From assembly GCF_000426345.1 (NCBI RefSeq), contig NZ_AUFE01000023.1, positions 32,501 to 96,500 on the forward strand: a stretch of 64,000 bases of DNA, read 5' to 3'. This DNA comes from Cupriavidus phytohabitans (GTDB lineage: Bacteria > Pseudomonadota > Gammaproteobacteria > Burkholderiales > Burkholderiaceae). The stretch's first letter is position 1. The number at the start of each line of letters is the position of its first letter. The translations under genes and the position numbers were made by a program. Shown in pieces: positions 9,706-19,876 of the stretch. Below the pieces are notes generated by a model. That model did no database searches. It was not told where the DNA came from and was given only the letters and a program-made list of their open reading frames with translations.

Positions 9706-11472
9706 TCAGCGCTTGCGCGGCGGCGGCACGTCGGTACACGTGCCTTCGTAGATCTCCGCCGCCATGCCGATCGATTCGCCCAGCGTCGGGTGCGGGTGGA
9801 TGGTCTTGCCGATATCCACCGCATCCGCGCCCATCTCGATCGCCAGGCACACTTCGCTGATCAGGTCGCCGGCATGCATACCGACGATACCGCCGCCGAT
9901 CACGCGATGCGTTTCCTCGTCGAAGATCAGCTTGGTAAAGCCCTCGTCGCGGCCGTTGGCAATGGCGCGGCCCGAAGCGGCCCACGGGAACACACCCTTG
10001 CTGTACTTGATGCCCTGCGCCTTGCACTCGTCTTCGGTCAGGCCGGCCCAGGCCACTTCCGGATCGGTAAAGGCCACCGACGGGATCTGCTTGGCATCGA
10101 AGAATGCCTTCTCGCCATGCGCGGCTTCCGCGGCCACGTGGGCTTCATGCACCGCCTTGTGCGCCAGCATCGGCTGGCCCACGACGTCGCCGATCGCGAA
10201 GATATGCGGCACGTTGGTGCGCATCTGCTTGTCGACGTTGATAAAGCCGCGGTCGGTCACGGCCACGCCCGCCTTCTCGGCGGCGATGCGCTTGCCGTTG
10301 GGCGCGCGGCCCACCGACACCAGCACCAGGTCGTAGCGCTGCGCCTCGGACGGCGCCTGCTCGCCCTCGAACTTGACGTAGATGCCATCCGGCTTGGCTT
10401 CCACCCCGACGGTCTTGGTATTCAGCATGACCTTGCCGAAGCGGTCCTTGTTCTTCTTTTCCCAGACCTTGACCAAATCGCGGTCGGCACCGCCCATCAG
10501 GCCCGGCAGCATTTCGACGACATCGATCTCGGCGCCCAGCGTGCTGTACACCGTGGCCATTTCCAGACCGATGATGCCACCGCCGATGACCAGCATCTTG
10601 TTGGGCACTTCCGGCAGTTCGAGCGCGCCGGTCGAGTCGACGATGCGCGGGTCTTCCGGAATGAACGGCAGCTTCACCGGCTGGCTGCCGGCGGCAATGA
10701 TGGCCTTCTCGAAGCGGATCACGGTCTTCTTGCCAGTGCTGCGCTTGCCCTCGCCCTCGGTCAGCTCGACTTCCATGTGGTGCGGATCGAGGAAGTTGCC
10801 GATGCCGCGCACCACCTGCACCTTGCGCGCCTTGGCCATGCCGGCCAGGCCGCCGGTCAGCTTGCCGACTACCTGGTTCTTGTAGTGGCGCAGGCCGTCG
10901 AGGTCGATCTTGGCTTCGCCGAACAGGATGCCGTGGGCGGCCAGCGCCTTGGCTTCGTCGATCACGGCGGCGTTGTGCAGCAGCGCCTTGGAGGGGATGC
11001 AGCCCACGTTCAGGCAGACGCCGCCAAGCGTGCTGTAGCGTTCCACCAGCACCGTGTTCATGCCCAGGTCGGCAGCACGGAAGGCGGCCGAGTAGCCGCC
11101 AGGGCCAGCGCCCAGCACCAGCATGTCGCACTGGATGTCGGCACCGCCGCCATGCGTTGCCGCGGCCGGTGCCGCGGCGGCCGGCGCAGGGGCCGGAGCC
11201 GGAGCTTGAGCGGGCGCCGGTGCAGCGGCGGCTGCCTGGGCCTCCACGGTGCAGATCACCGCGCCCTGGCCGACCTTGTCGCCCACCTTGACCTTGACCT
11301 CCACCACCTTGCCTGCTGCCGACGACGGCACGTCCATGCTCGCCTTGTCGGACTCCAGCACGATCAGGGACTGCTCCAGCTCGACCGTATCGCCGGCCTT
11401 GACCAGTACCTCGATCACTTCCACCGCGTCGAAATCGCCGATATCCGGCACCTTGACTTCGATCACACTCAT
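9706..11472 (-). CDS. pdhL: Dihydrolipoamide dehydrogenase (PDH E3) with N-terminal lipoyl domain
   Basis: A 588-residue flavoprotein. Residues 1-80 form a lipoyl domain with the lipoylated lysine at 43 (ESDKASMD). An Ala/Pro-rich linker (about 80-107) leads to the pyridine-nucleotide disulfide oxidoreductase core: FAD motif [10 protein letters not shown] (121-130), redox disulfide Cys153/Cys158 in [16 protein letters not shown] motif [10 protein letters not shown], and a C-terminal HPHPTLGE dimer motif with the active-site His-Glu. It re-oxidises dihydrolipoyl groups of E2 and makes NADH. E3 with its own lipoyl arm is typical of this operon in Ralstonia/Cupriavidus and Neisseria. It is the last gene of aceE-pdhB-BPH-pdhL. 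Confidence 0.97.
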   Translation of the reverse strand: MSVIEVKVPDIGDFDAVEVIEVLVKAGDTVELEQSLIVLESDKASMDVPSSAAGKVVEVKVKVGDKVGQGAVICTVEAQAAAAAPAPAQAPAPAPAPAAAAPAAATHGGGADIQCDMLVLGAGPGGYSAAFRAADLGMNTVLVERYSTLGGVCLNVGCIPSKALLHNAAVIDEAKALAAHGILFGEAKIDLDGLRHYKNQVVGKLTGGLAGMAKARKVQVVRGIGNFLDPHHMEVELTEGEGKRSTGKKTVIRFEKAIIAAGSQPVKLPFIPEDPRIVDSTGALELPEVPNKMLVIGGGIIGLEMATVYSTLGAEIDVVEMLPGLMGGADRDLVKVWEKKNKDRFGKVMLNTKTVGVEAKPDGIYVKFEGEQAPSEAQRYDLVLVSVGRAPNGKRIAAEKAGVAVTDRGFINVDKQMRTNVPHIFAIGDVVGQPMLAHKAVHEAHVAAEAAHGEKAFFDAKQIPSVAFTDPEVAWAGLTEDECKAQGIKYSKGVFPWAASGRAIANGRDEGFTKLIFDEETHRVIGGGIVGMHAGDLISEVCLAIEMGADAVDIGKTIHPHPTLGESIGMAAEIYEGTCTDVPPPRKR

Positions 11473-11505
11473 ATTTGCTCCTCAATACGCGCCCGCCTCT
11501 CGGCT

Positions 11506-12135
11506 TCAGGGCGCGCCGTCGTTGTTGGTTGCCGCATCCGCCCCCGGGGCTGCGCCATTGTCTGCTTCGTGCAGCTGGACCGTATGGACCTCGATCGGCC
11601 CCGATGAACTCTTGTCGAACTCCACGCCCGCATCGACGCCGATGCGCGCGATCTCGCCCGCATCCAGGTCCGGCCGGTCATACACCGCGTGCATTGCGCC
11701 CAGCGCGTAGTTGCGGCCCGAGCCGATGCCCCAGAAGCGGTCGAACGAAAACACCTCGCGATACGAGTAGACGCCGAAGATGCCCGCCGGATTGGCGATC
11801 AGGCAGACGATCTGCGACGACTCGTAGGGATCGTCCTCGTCTTCCTTGGTGTTGACGAAGTAGTCCGTCTTCAGCTTCTCATGCACCTTCAGGAAGGTGC
11901 GGAACACGTCGTCGCGCGAGCCCAGCCTGCACTCCTCACCCAGGCCAGCCAGCAGCGTGCGCATGACCGGGAAGTGCGCGGTCGTCCCGGCCAGCGCGAT
12001 AAAGCCGTCGCCGACCGGAAAGACCTTCTGGTTGCGCTCATACGCGCGCGACAGCCGCGTATCGCCGAAGGTGACCAGCGCGTCCGCCGCGATCGCCACC
12101 TCGGCGCCCTTCTTGACGACAACACAGGTAGTCAT
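11506..12135 (-). CDS. Proteasome-like Ntn-hydrolase, betaproteobacterial proteasome homologue (BPH)
   Basis: A 209-residue protein starting MTTCVVVKKG. If Met1 is removed, Thr2 becomes the N-terminal nucleophile, as in HslV and proteasome beta subunits. Asp18 (IAADALVTFGD) and Lys37 (NQKVFPVG) sit where HslV has its catalytic Asp17 and Lys33, and FIALAGTTAHFPV corresponds to the HslV GFAGGTADA segment. The length exceeds HslV (about 175) and is below Anbu (about 240). No unfoldase (HslU) is nearby. It sits between pdhB (59 bases) and pdhL (33 bases) on the same strand, so it is made with the PDH complex. Published work describes a BPH family in beta-proteobacteria forming double rings; its substrates are unknown. 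Confidence 0.85.
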   Translation of the reverse strand: MTTCVVVKKGAEVAIAADALVTFGDTRLSRAYERNQKVFPVGDGFIALAGTTAHFPVMRTLLAGLGEECRLGSRDDVFRTFLKVHEKLKTDYFVNTKEDEDDPYESSQIVCLIANPAGIFGVYSYREVFSFDRFWGIGSGRNYALGAMHAVYDRPDLDAGEIARIGVDAGVEFDKSSSGPIEVHTVQLHEADNGAAPGADAATNNDGAP

Positions 12136-12194
12136 GGCTCGCTCCTATCGTCCGGCTTGGGCGCACACCGGCAATGCCGGTGCGCGCTGCCGAG

Positions 12195-13865
12195 TTAGAG
12201 CAGGATACGGCGGAAGTCCGCCAGCAGTTGCGCGAAGTACGTGTTGAAGCGCGCGGCCTCGGCGCCGTCGATGACGCGATGGTCCCACGACAGCGACAGC
12301 GGCAGCGTCAGGCGCGGCGCAAACTGCTTGCCGTCCCACACCGGCTTCTGGAACGACTTGCACACGCCCATGATGGCCACTTCCGGCGCATTGATGATGG
12401 GCGTGAAGTACGTGCCGCCCAGGCCGCCCAGCGACGAGATCGAGAAGCAGCCGCCCTGCATCTGGTCCGGCTTGAGCTTGCCGTCGCGCGCCAGCTTGGC
12501 CAGCTCGCTCATTTCCTGGCTGATCTCCAGCACGCCCTTCTTGTCGGCGTCCTTGATCACCGGCACGACCAGGCCGTTCGGGGTGTCGGCGGCGAACCCG
12601 ATGTTGAAGTACTTTTTCAGCACCAGGTTGTCACCGTCGAGCGACGCATTGAAGTTCGGGAACTTCTTCAGCGCCGCGACCGTGGCCTTGATCATGAAGG
12701 CCAGCATGGTCACCTTGATGCCGGACTTTTCGTTTTCCTTGTTCAGCTGCACGCGGAAGGCTTCCAGCTCGGTGATGTCCGCTTCGTCATGGTTGGTGAC
12801 GTGCGGGATCATGACCCAGTTGCGGTGCAGGTTGGCGCCGGAAATCTTCTTGATGCGCGACAGGGCCTTGCTTTCCACCTCGCCGAAGCGGGTGAAATCG
12901 ACCTTCGGCCACGGCAGCAGGCCGAGCTCGCCACCGCCGCCGCCAGCCGCGGCAGCCTGGGCCGGCGCGGCGGCCTGGCCGGTCATCACGCCCTTGACGT
13001 AGTTCTGCACGTCCTGCTGGGTGATGCGGCCCTTGGGACCGGTGCCGGCCACGCGCGACACGTCGACGCCCAGCTCGCGCGCGAACTTGCGCACCGAGGG
13101 GCTGGCATGGGCGGTCTTGCCGCTTACGCCAGCGACGGCCGGTGCGACGGCAGCCGCTGCTGCCGGAGCCGGAGCTGCAACCGGTGCCGGGGCGGGCGCG
13201 CTGGCAGCCGCCGGTGCCGGAGCCGCCGCGGCAGCCGGAGCCGGTGCTGCGGCCGCGCCAGCGCCTTCCAGGATCAGCAGCAGCGTACCCTCGGACACGT
13301 TGTCGCCAACCTTGACCTTGACTTCCTTGACCACGCCGCCCTGCGGCGAGGGCACGTCCATGGTGGCCTTGTCGGACTCCAGCGTCACCAGCGCGTCTTC
13401 CGCGCTGATGGTGTCGCCCGGCTTGACGTGGACTTCGATGACCGGCACAGCGTCGTAGTCGCCGATATCAGGCACCTTGACTTCGATGGTGCCGCCACCG
13501 CTCGCGGCTGGGGCTGCCGCGGGAGCTGCTGCCGGCGCGGGAGCGGGCGCGGGCGCGGGTGCTGCGGCAGCCGGCGCCGGAGCCGGCGCTGCGGCCGTGG
13601 CAGGCGGTGCTGCAGAGGCCTCGTTGGCCGCTTCCAGCATCACCAGCACCGAGCCTTCGGACACGTTGTCGCCCACCTTGATGCGGACGTCCTTGACCAC
13701 GCCGGCCTGCGGCGAGGGCACGTCCATGGTGGCCTTGTCCGACTCCAGCGTCACCAGCGCGTCTTCCGCGTTGATGCTGTCGCCGGGTTTCACATGCACT
13801 TCGATGACGGGGACGGCGTCATAGTCGCCGATATCCGGCACCTTGATTTCAATTGCTTGACTCAT
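12195..13865 (-). CDS. pdhB: Dihydrolipoamide acetyltransferase (PDH E2)
   Basis: A 556-residue E2 with two lipoyl domains (about 1-78 and 126-200; lipoyl lysines 44 and 166, both in [13 protein letters not shown]), separated by long Ala/Pro linkers, then a peripheral-subunit-binding domain (about 254-290, [20 protein letters not shown]) and the catalytic acyltransferase domain ending with [15 protein letters not shown], where His529 and Asp528 lie. It transfers acetyl groups from lipoyl arms to CoA and forms the core of the complex. The two lipoyl repeats are nearly identical in DNA too. It lies 167 bases behind aceE and precedes BPH; a GC-rich hairpin (12161-12187) lies between pdhB and BPH. 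Confidence 0.97.
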   Translation of the reverse strand: MSQAIEIKVPDIGDYDAVPVIEVHVKPGDSINAEDALVTLESDKATMDVPSPQAGVVKDVRIKVGDNVSEGSVLVMLEAANEASAAPPATAAAPAPAPAAAAPAPAPAPAPAAAPAAAPAASGGGTIEVKVPDIGDYDAVPVIEVHVKPGDTISAEDALVTLESDKATMDVPSPQGGVVKEVKVKVGDNVSEGTLLLILEGAGAAAAPAPAAAAAPAPAAASAPAPAPVAAPAPAAAAAVAPAVAGVSGKTAHASPSVRKFARELGVDVSRVAGTGPKGRITQQDVQNYVKGVMTGQAAAPAQAAAAGGGGGELGLLPWPKVDFTRFGEVESKALSRIKKISGANLHRNWVMIPHVTNHDEADITELEAFRVQLNKENEKSGIKVTMLAFMIKATVAALKKFPNFNASLDGDNLVLKKYFNIGFAADTPNGLVVPVIKDADKKGVLEISQEMSELAKLARDGKLKPDQMQGGCFSISSLGGLGGTYFTPIINAPEVAIMGVCKSFQKPVWDGKQFAPRLTLPLSLSWDHRVIDGAEAARFNTYFAQLLADFRRILL

Positions 13866-14032
13866 ACAGTGTCTCCTGGGCAGGCCGGCGCGCGCGACAT
13901 CCGCAAGCGGCGAGATTACCTTCGCCGCCCGCTTCTGTCACGCCGCCATGCCGCAAGGCGCCAGCCGGCGGTTTGCCGGGGCGCCCGCGGCACGGCGTCG
14001 CCGTACTGCGGGGGTGGGTGCAGGCTGCCGGA

Positions 14033-16720
14033 TCAGACCGACATCGGGTTGGGCTTGCTCGGGTCGAGGTTGTACTTCTTGATGGCCTCGGCCACCTTGT
14101 CACGGCTGATGGCGCCCTCGTCGGCCAGCGCCTTGAGCGCGGCCAGCGTGACCCAGTGGCGGTCCACTTCAAAGAAGTGGCGCAGCTTCTCGCGGGTATC
14201 CGAGCGGCCGAAGCCGTCGGTGCCCAGCACCACGTAGCGGCGCGGCACGAACGGACGGATCTGCTCGGCGAAGGCGCGCACGTAGTCGGTCGAGGCGATC
14301 ACCGGGCCGCGGGCTGACTTCAGCTTCTGCGTGACAAAGGCTTCGCGCTGGGCTTCGGCCGGGTGCAGCAGGTTGAAGCGCTCGGCAGCCTGGCCTTCGC
14401 GGGCCAGCTCGGTGAAGCTCGGGCAGCTCCACAGGTCGGACTCGACGCCCCAGTCCTTCTTCAGCAGTTCGGCGGCGGCGACCACCTCGCGGAAGATCGT
14501 ACCCGAGCCTAGCAACTGCACGCGCGGCGCGTTGCTGTTCTCGACGCCCTTGCGGAACTGGTACATGCCCTTGACGATGTCCTTCTCTACGCCAGCCGGC
14601 ATTTCCGGATGCTCGTAGTTCTCGTTCATCACCGTCAGGTAGTAGTAGACGTCTTCCTGCTCGGCGTACATGCGGCGCAGGCCGTCCTGCATGATCACCG
14701 CCAGTTCGTACTGGTAGGTCGGGTCGTACGAGATGCAGTTCGGGATCGCGGCGTGGAACACGTGCGAGTGGCCGTCTTCGTGCTGCAGGCCTTCGCCGTT
14801 CAGCGTGGTGCGGCCGGCGGTGCCGCCCAGCAGGAAGCCACGCGAGCGCATGTCGGCAGCGGCCCAGCACAGGTCGCCGATACGCTGGATGCCGAACATC
14901 GAGTAGTAGATGTAGAACGGGATCATCTGCACGCCGTGCGTCGAGTACGACGTGGCGGCGGCGATCCAGTCGCACATGGCGCCGGCTTCGTTGATGCCTT
15001 CCTGCAGCACCTGGCCAGTCTGCGATTCCTTGTAGAACATCAGCTGGTCATGGTCTTCCGGCACGTACTTCTGGCCTTCCTGGTTCCAGATGCCGACCTG
15101 GCGGAACAGGCCTTCCATGCCGAAGGTGCGCGATTCGTCCGGCACGATGGGCACCACGTGCTTGCCGATCTGCTTGTCCTTGAGCAGCGTGTTCAGGATC
15201 CGCACGAAGGCCATGGTGGTGGACACTTCGCGGCCTTCGCCGGTGGCTTTCAGCAGCGCGTCGAACGCGGACAGCTGCGGGATCTGCAGCGCTTCGGCCT
15301 TCTGGCGGCGGGCCGGCAGGTAGCCGCCCAGGTTCATGCGCGCCTGGCGCATGTATTCCAGTTCCTTCGAGCCTTCTTCGAAGGTCAGGTACGGCACCTC
15401 GTCGAGCTTGTCGTCGGGCACGGGAATATTGAACTGGTCGCGGAACTTGCGGATCGCGTCCACCGGCATCTTCTTCTGCTGGTGGGCCACGTTCATGGCC
15501 TGGCCGGCATCGCCCATGCCATAGCCCTTGATGGTCTTGGCCAGGATCAGCGTCGGCTGGCCCTTGTGCTCGCTCGCGGCCTTGTAGGCGGCGTAGATCT
15601 TGTGCGGGTCGTGGCCGCCGCGGTTCAGGCGCCAGATGTCCTCGTCGGACCAGTCGGCGACCATCGCCTTCAGCTCAGGCGTGTTGAAGAAGTGCTCGCG
15701 GACGTAGGCGCCGTCCTTGGCCTTCATGGTCTGGTACTCGCCGTCCACGCAGTCCATCATGCGTTTCATCAGCAGGCCCTTGGTGTCGCGCGCCAGCAGC
15801 GAATCCCACTTGCTGCCCCACACCACCTTGATCACGTTCCAGCCGGCACCGCGGAACTCGGATTCCAGTTCCTGGATGATCTTGCCGTTGCCGCGCACCG
15901 GGCCATCCAGGCGCTGCAGGTTGCAGTTGATGACGAAGACCAGGTTGTCGAGCTTCTCGCGGCCAGCCATGCCGATCGCACCCAGCGATTCCGGCTCGTC
16001 GGTCTCGCCGTCGCCCAGGAAGGCCCAGACCTTGCGATCGCCGGCCTTGGCCAGGCCGCGGCTGTCCAGGTACTTCATGAAACGGGCCTGGTAGATGGCC
16101 ATGATCGGGCCCAGCCCCATCGACACGGTCGGGAACTGCCAGAAGTCCGGCATCAGCCACGGGTGCGGGTATGACGAGATGCCCTTGCCGTCCACTTCCT
16201 GGCGGAAATTGTCGAGCTGGTCCTGGGTCAGGCGGCCCAGCAGGAAGGCGCGCGAGTACACGCCCGGTGCCGAGTGGCCCTGCACGAAGACCAGGTCGCC
16301 GCCGCTCTGTTCCGAGGGGGCGCGCCAGAAATGGTTGTAGCCGACGTCATACAGCGTGGCCGCCGAGGCAAACGAGGAGATATGGCCGCCGACGTTGGTG
16401 TGCTTGTTGGCGCGCAGCACCATCGCCATGGCGTTCCAGCGGGTGTACGAGCGGATGCGGTGCTCGATGTCCTGGTCGCCGGGGATGCGGGCCTGCTGCT
16501 CCACCGGGATGGTGTTGATGTACTGCGTCTCGGCGTGGAACGGCTGGGTCACGCCGTTCACGCGTGCGTACTCGATCTGCTTGTCGATCAGGAACGCGGC
16601 GCGCGCCGGTCCCTCGGCTGCGAGGACGCCCTGCAAGGCATCCAGCCATTCATGGGTTTCCTGGGGATCGGCGTCGTTGGCGCTGGATGCGCCGAGAATC
16701 TGCTCTGGTACGGCGGACAT
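14033..16720 (-). CDS. aceE: Pyruvate dehydrogenase E1, homodimeric type
   Basis: An 895-residue thiamine-diphosphate enzyme of the AceE (single-chain E1) class. The ThDP/Mg motif is GDGETDEPESLGAI, ending in the conserved NCNLQRLDG segment. Residues such as HKIYAAYKAA and KTIKGYGMGDAG match the E. coli AceE pattern. It decarboxylates pyruvate and acetylates the E2 lipoyl arms. The start at 16720 (MSAVPEQILGA) is preceded by CAGGAGACAG, a good ribosome-binding site; the longer frame from 16897 adds 59 Arg/Pro-rich residues without homology. First gene of the pdh operon, divergent from a two-component sensor kinase. Confidence 0.97.
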   Translation of the reverse strand: MSAVPEQILGASSANDADPQETHEWLDALQGVLAAEGPARAAFLIDKQIEYARVNGVTQPFHAETQYINTIPVEQQARIPGDQDIEHRIRSYTRWNAMAMVLRANKHTNVGGHISSFASAATLYDVGYNHFWRAPSEQSGGDLVFVQGHSAPGVYSRAFLLGRLTQDQLDNFRQEVDGKGISSYPHPWLMPDFWQFPTVSMGLGPIMAIYQARFMKYLDSRGLAKAGDRKVWAFLGDGETDEPESLGAIGMAGREKLDNLVFVINCNLQRLDGPVRGNGKIIQELESEFRGAGWNVIKVVWGSKWDSLLARDTKGLLMKRMMDCVDGEYQTMKAKDGAYVREHFFNTPELKAMVADWSDEDIWRLNRGGHDPHKIYAAYKAASEHKGQPTLILAKTIKGYGMGDAGQAMNVAHQQKKMPVDAIRKFRDQFNIPVPDDKLDEVPYLTFEEGSKELEYMRQARMNLGGYLPARRQKAEALQIPQLSAFDALLKATGEGREVSTTMAFVRILNTLLKDKQIGKHVVPIVPDESRTFGMEGLFRQVGIWNQEGQKYVPEDHDQLMFYKESQTGQVLQEGINEAGAMCDWIAAATSYSTHGVQMIPFYIYYSMFGIQRIGDLCWAAADMRSRGFLLGGTAGRTTLNGEGLQHEDGHSHVFHAAIPNCISYDPTYQYELAVIMQDGLRRMYAEQEDVYYYLTVMNENYEHPEMPAGVEKDIVKGMYQFRKGVENSNAPRVQLLGSGTIFREVVAAAELLKKDWGVESDLWSCPSFTELAREGQAAERFNLLHPAEAQREAFVTQKLKSARGPVIASTDYVRAFAEQIRPFVPRRYVVLGTDGFGRSDTREKLRHFFEVDRHWVTLAALKALADEGAISRDKVAEAIKKYNLDPSKPNPMSV

Positions 16721-17142
16721 GACTGTCTCCTGGGTGAATTCGTGCTTCCGTGCCTGCGCTTCCGGCGCCGGCTCTGGGGGCTCTACGGGTTGACTCGCAC
16801 CGTTGCGGGTTCGGCGCTGCCGCGCCTTGCATCGGGCCGCCGCCGGGGTACCTGTTCCGGTTCCTCCGCACGGCAGGCGCATGGCTACCGCCCGCATTCT
16901 TGGGTCGAACCGATTCTATGGAAGCCTATGGGGCAACACAAGTGAAATTTTCAAATTGCGATATCGTTTTTTACAATGCGAAATAATACCGCAGCGCATC
17001 AAGAGCCATGCCCCGACCCGCATGGCGCCAGACGCAAGGGCGCCCGCGCGGACAGCGCCGACGGGGATTTCATTGGCGCTTTCCCCAAGCGACGCACTGC
17101 AATAATCTCGGTACACTGAACGGTCAGCCGTCAATACCTCCC
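16721..17142. promoter_or_regulatory. Divergent promoter region between aceE and the sensor kinase
   Basis: This 422-base gap holds no gene I can support. Most is GC-rich, but about 16940-16990 is an AT-rich island containing the palindrome CGATATCG within AATTGCGATATCGTTTTTTA, followed by ACAATGCGAAATAATA. Such an island is the likely site for the aceE promoter, the kinase promoter and a regulator. No promoter hexamers stand out clearly enough to call. Confidence 0.5.
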
Positions 17143-19728
17143 ATGCCGTTCCTCGATCGCTTCCTTTCCCGCCTGCGTGCAGCCATGCTTTCGCCCGATG
17201 CCTCGGGCACAGCCAAGGCCGCCGGAGGCGATACCGGCCACACCCCTTCCGCGGCCGCCGGGCTTGGTCCGATCGACACGCTCGGCCCGGACGACGGCGC
17301 GCCGGTGGCGGCCCCGCGCGGCCTGTGGTGGCTGCGCTGGCGCAACCTTGTCGCCACCAGCTGGTTCATGTTCATCCCGCTGGTCGCGATCGTGCTGTTC
17401 ACGGTGGCGATGGGCGTGATCCTGTGGTCGCTGCACGAGACCGAGCGCCAGCAGCAGCGTGATGCGCTGTACCGCGACGCCGCCTGGGCGCAGCAGCGCG
17501 TGCGCCTGTCGCTGCTCAGCAACCAGGACCAGCTGGCCTCGCTGGCGCGCGACATCGCCGCCGCGCAGCTGGAGCAAGGCGCTTACCGCACCGCCGCCCA
17601 GGAAATCCTGCGCGAGAACCCGGAGATCGTCTTTGTCAACTGGCTCGACGCCACCAAGCGCGGCCGCTGGTCGCTGCCGTCGACGTCCGAATTCGCGGTG
17701 CGCCTGCGCGAGAACCAGGACCAGCCGCTCGAGCCGGAAGTGCTGGACACCTTCGATGCCGCGCGCGAGACCCAGCGCGTGGTCTACTCGCGCCCGCTGG
17801 TCAACGACCGCGGCGACAGCTTCATGCTGATGCAGGTGCCGATCGTGCGCGACAACGAGTTCCTCGGCACGCTCGGCGCGCTGTACTCGATCAACGGCAT
17901 CCTCACGCACCTGCTGCCGCCGGAGCTGACCGAGCGCTACCGCTTCTCGCTGATCGACAAGAACAACCAGACCCGCGCCAGCACCTCGCTGCGGCCCGTG
18001 CCCGGCAACGCGCTGTCGTACGAAGTGCTGCTGGACCCGCCCGGCCACTCGCTGTCGCTGCGCGCCGACGCCTACCCGCCGCCGTCGAACCTGCCCAACA
18101 ACATGCTGCTGTGGCTGGTGGTGGGCCTTTCCTGCTTCCTGCTGTGGAGCCTGTGGAGCATGTGGCGCCATACCAGCCGCCGCTCCGAGGCGCAGCGCGC
18201 GCTGCTGGCCGAGACCTCGTTCCGGCGCGCGATGGAAAACTCGATGCTGATCGGCCTGCGCGCGCTCGACCTGAACGGCCGCATCACCTATGTCAATCCG
18301 GCCTTCTGCCGCATGACCGGCTGGCAGGAGAACGACCTGGTCGGCCGCCTGCCGCCCTTCCCCTACTGGCCGCCGAACGACCAGCAGGAGATGCAGAAGC
18401 AGATCGACCTGACGCTGCAGGGCAAGTCGCCCGCCGGCGGCTACGAGATGCGCACGATGCGCCGCGACGGCAGCAGCTTCTACGCGCGCATGTACGTGTC
18501 GCCGCTGGTCGACAGCCGCGGCCGCCATACCGGCTGGATGAGCTCGATGACGGACATCACCGAGCCCAAGCGCGCGCGCGAGGAACTGGCCGCCGCGCAT
18601 GACCGCTTCACCACGGTGCTGGAGAGCCTGGACGCCGCGGTGTCGGTGCTCGCCACCGACAAGGCCGAGCTGCTGTTCGCCAACCGCTATTACCGCCAGC
18701 TGTTCGGCTGGGAGGCCGAGGGCCACCTCAAGCTCGCCGGCGACGATCTCGACAAGGAACAGGTCTCGAGCGACAACACCGATTACGTCGACGCCTACGC
18801 CGGCCTGCCCGCTTCCGAGTTGATGCCCTACGCGTCGGACGCGCGCGAGGTGTTCGTGCCCGACATGCAGAAATGGTTTGAAGTGCGCCGCCGCTATATC
18901 CAGTGGGTCGACGGTCACCTGGCGCAGATGCAGATCGCCACCGACATCACCGTGCGCAAGGCCGCCGAGGAAATGGCGCGCCAGCATGAAGAACGCCTGC
19001 AGTTCACCAGCCGCCTGACCACCATGGGCGAGATGGCGTCGTCGCTGGCGCACGAGCTGAACCAGCCGCTGGCGGCGATCAACAACTACTGCATGGGCGC
19101 GGTGGCACGGCTGCGTTCGGGCCGCAGCACGCCGGAGGACCTGATCCCGGTACTCGAGAAAACTTCCGCGCAGGCCGTGCGCGCGGGCACCATCATCAGC
19201 CGCATCCGCGGCTTTGTGAAACGCAGCCAGCCGCAGCGGCGCGAAGCGGCGCTGCACGATATCGTCGCCGATGCCGTGGGCCTGGCCGACCTGGAGGCGA
19301 CCCGGCGCCGCGTCACCATCCTGACCCGGCTGCCGGCGCCGCCGGTGGCAATCTATGTCGACCCGGTACTGATCGAGCAGGTGCTGGTGAACCTGCTCAA
19401 GAACGCGGTCGAAGCCATGGCCGGCCTGCCGGCGTTGCGCGCCGGCGGCGTGGTGCGCCTGCATGCGCGCGTGGAGCCGGGCGAGATCGGCGACAACATC
19501 CATATCGACGTCATCGACCAGGGTCCGGGCGTCGACGAAGCCACCAAGGAGCGCCTGTTCGAGCCCTTCTTCAGTACCAAGTCCGACGGCATGGGCATGG
19601 GGCTGAATATCTGCCGCTCGATCATCGAGTCGCACCAGGGCCGGCTGTGGGTGGAGAACAATGTCGACGGCATTGGCTGCACCTTCAAGATCATGCTGCC
19701 GCTGCATCCCGTGATGGCTGAGCAATAA
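17143..19728 (+). CDS. Membrane-bound PAS sensor histidine kinase
   Basis: An 861-residue sensor. A transmembrane helix (about 70-97) and a second (about 319-338) bracket a periplasmic sensing domain of about 220 residues. Two cytoplasmic PAS domains follow (about 360-490, including GRITYVNPAFCRMTGW, and 485-610). The HisKA phospho-acceptor is His637 in AHELNQPLAAINNY, and the ATPase domain has NLLKNAVEAM (N box), DQGPGVDE and GMGMGLNICRS (G boxes). The HELNQPL form is typical of FixL/DctB-type kinases. A FixJ-type regulator follows 148 bases downstream. Divergence from aceE suggests, without proving, a link to pyruvate metabolism. The first ATG with a normal N-terminus is at 17143. Confidence 0.9.
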   Translation: MPFLDRFLSRLRAAMLSPDASGTAKAAGGDTGHTPSAAAGLGPIDTLGPDDGAPVAAPRGLWWLRWRNLVATSWFMFIPLVAIVLFTVAMGVILWSLHETERQQQRDALYRDAAWAQQRVRLSLLSNQDQLASLARDIAAAQLEQGAYRTAAQEILRENPEIVFVNWLDATKRGRWSLPSTSEFAVRLRENQDQPLEPEVLDTFDAARETQRVVYSRPLVNDRGDSFMLMQVPIVRDNEFLGTLGALYSINGILTHLLPPELTERYRFSLIDKNNQTRASTSLRPVPGNALSYEVLLDPPGHSLSLRADAYPPPSNLPNNMLLWLVVGLSCFLLWSLWSMWRHTSRRSEAQRALLAETSFRRAMENSMLIGLRALDLNGRITYVNPAFCRMTGWQENDLVGRLPPFPYWPPNDQQEMQKQIDLTLQGKSPAGGYEMRTMRRDGSSFYARMYVSPLVDSRGRHTGWMSSMTDITEPKRAREELAAAHDRFTTVLESLDAAVSVLATDKAELLFANRYYRQLFGWEAEGHLKLAGDDLDKEQVSSDNTDYVDAYAGLPASELMPYASDAREVFVPDMQKWFEVRRRYIQWVDGHLAQMQIATDITVRKAAEEMARQHEERLQFTSRLTTMGEMASSLAHELNQPLAAINNYCMGAVARLRSGRSTPEDLIPVLEKTSAQAVRAGTIISRIRGFVKRSQPQRREAALHDIVADAVGLADLEATRRRVTILTRLPAPPVAIYVDPVLIEQVLVNLLKNAVEAMAGLPALRAGGVVRLHARVEPGEIGDNIHIDVIDQGPGVDEATKERLFEPFFSTKSDGMGMGLNICRSIIESHQGRLWVENNVDGIGCTFKIMLPLHPVMAEQ

Positions 19729-19876
19729 CCCCGCATTCCACCGCTGTCCGAATCGTTCCGGACATCCCCGGCAGGCCGGCGCCAGACTCCCTGCGCATGT
19801 GGGGGCCCTGTCTCGCCACAGAGGCCCCGGGGCGGTTACACTTCGCAGCAATGAATTGTTGTCCCGAGGAGACTAC

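Noticed and set aside
9790..11607. A 605-codon plus-strand frame
   Set aside because: Antisense of pdhL and part of BPH; no recognisable protein features.
12174..14237. A 687-codon plus-strand frame
   Set aside because: Antisense of pdhB; Arg/Gly/His-rich, no domain.
17131..19851. A 906-codon minus-strand frame
   Set aside because: Antisense of the sensor kinase gene, whose PAS, HisKA and ATPase motifs are clear on the plus strand.
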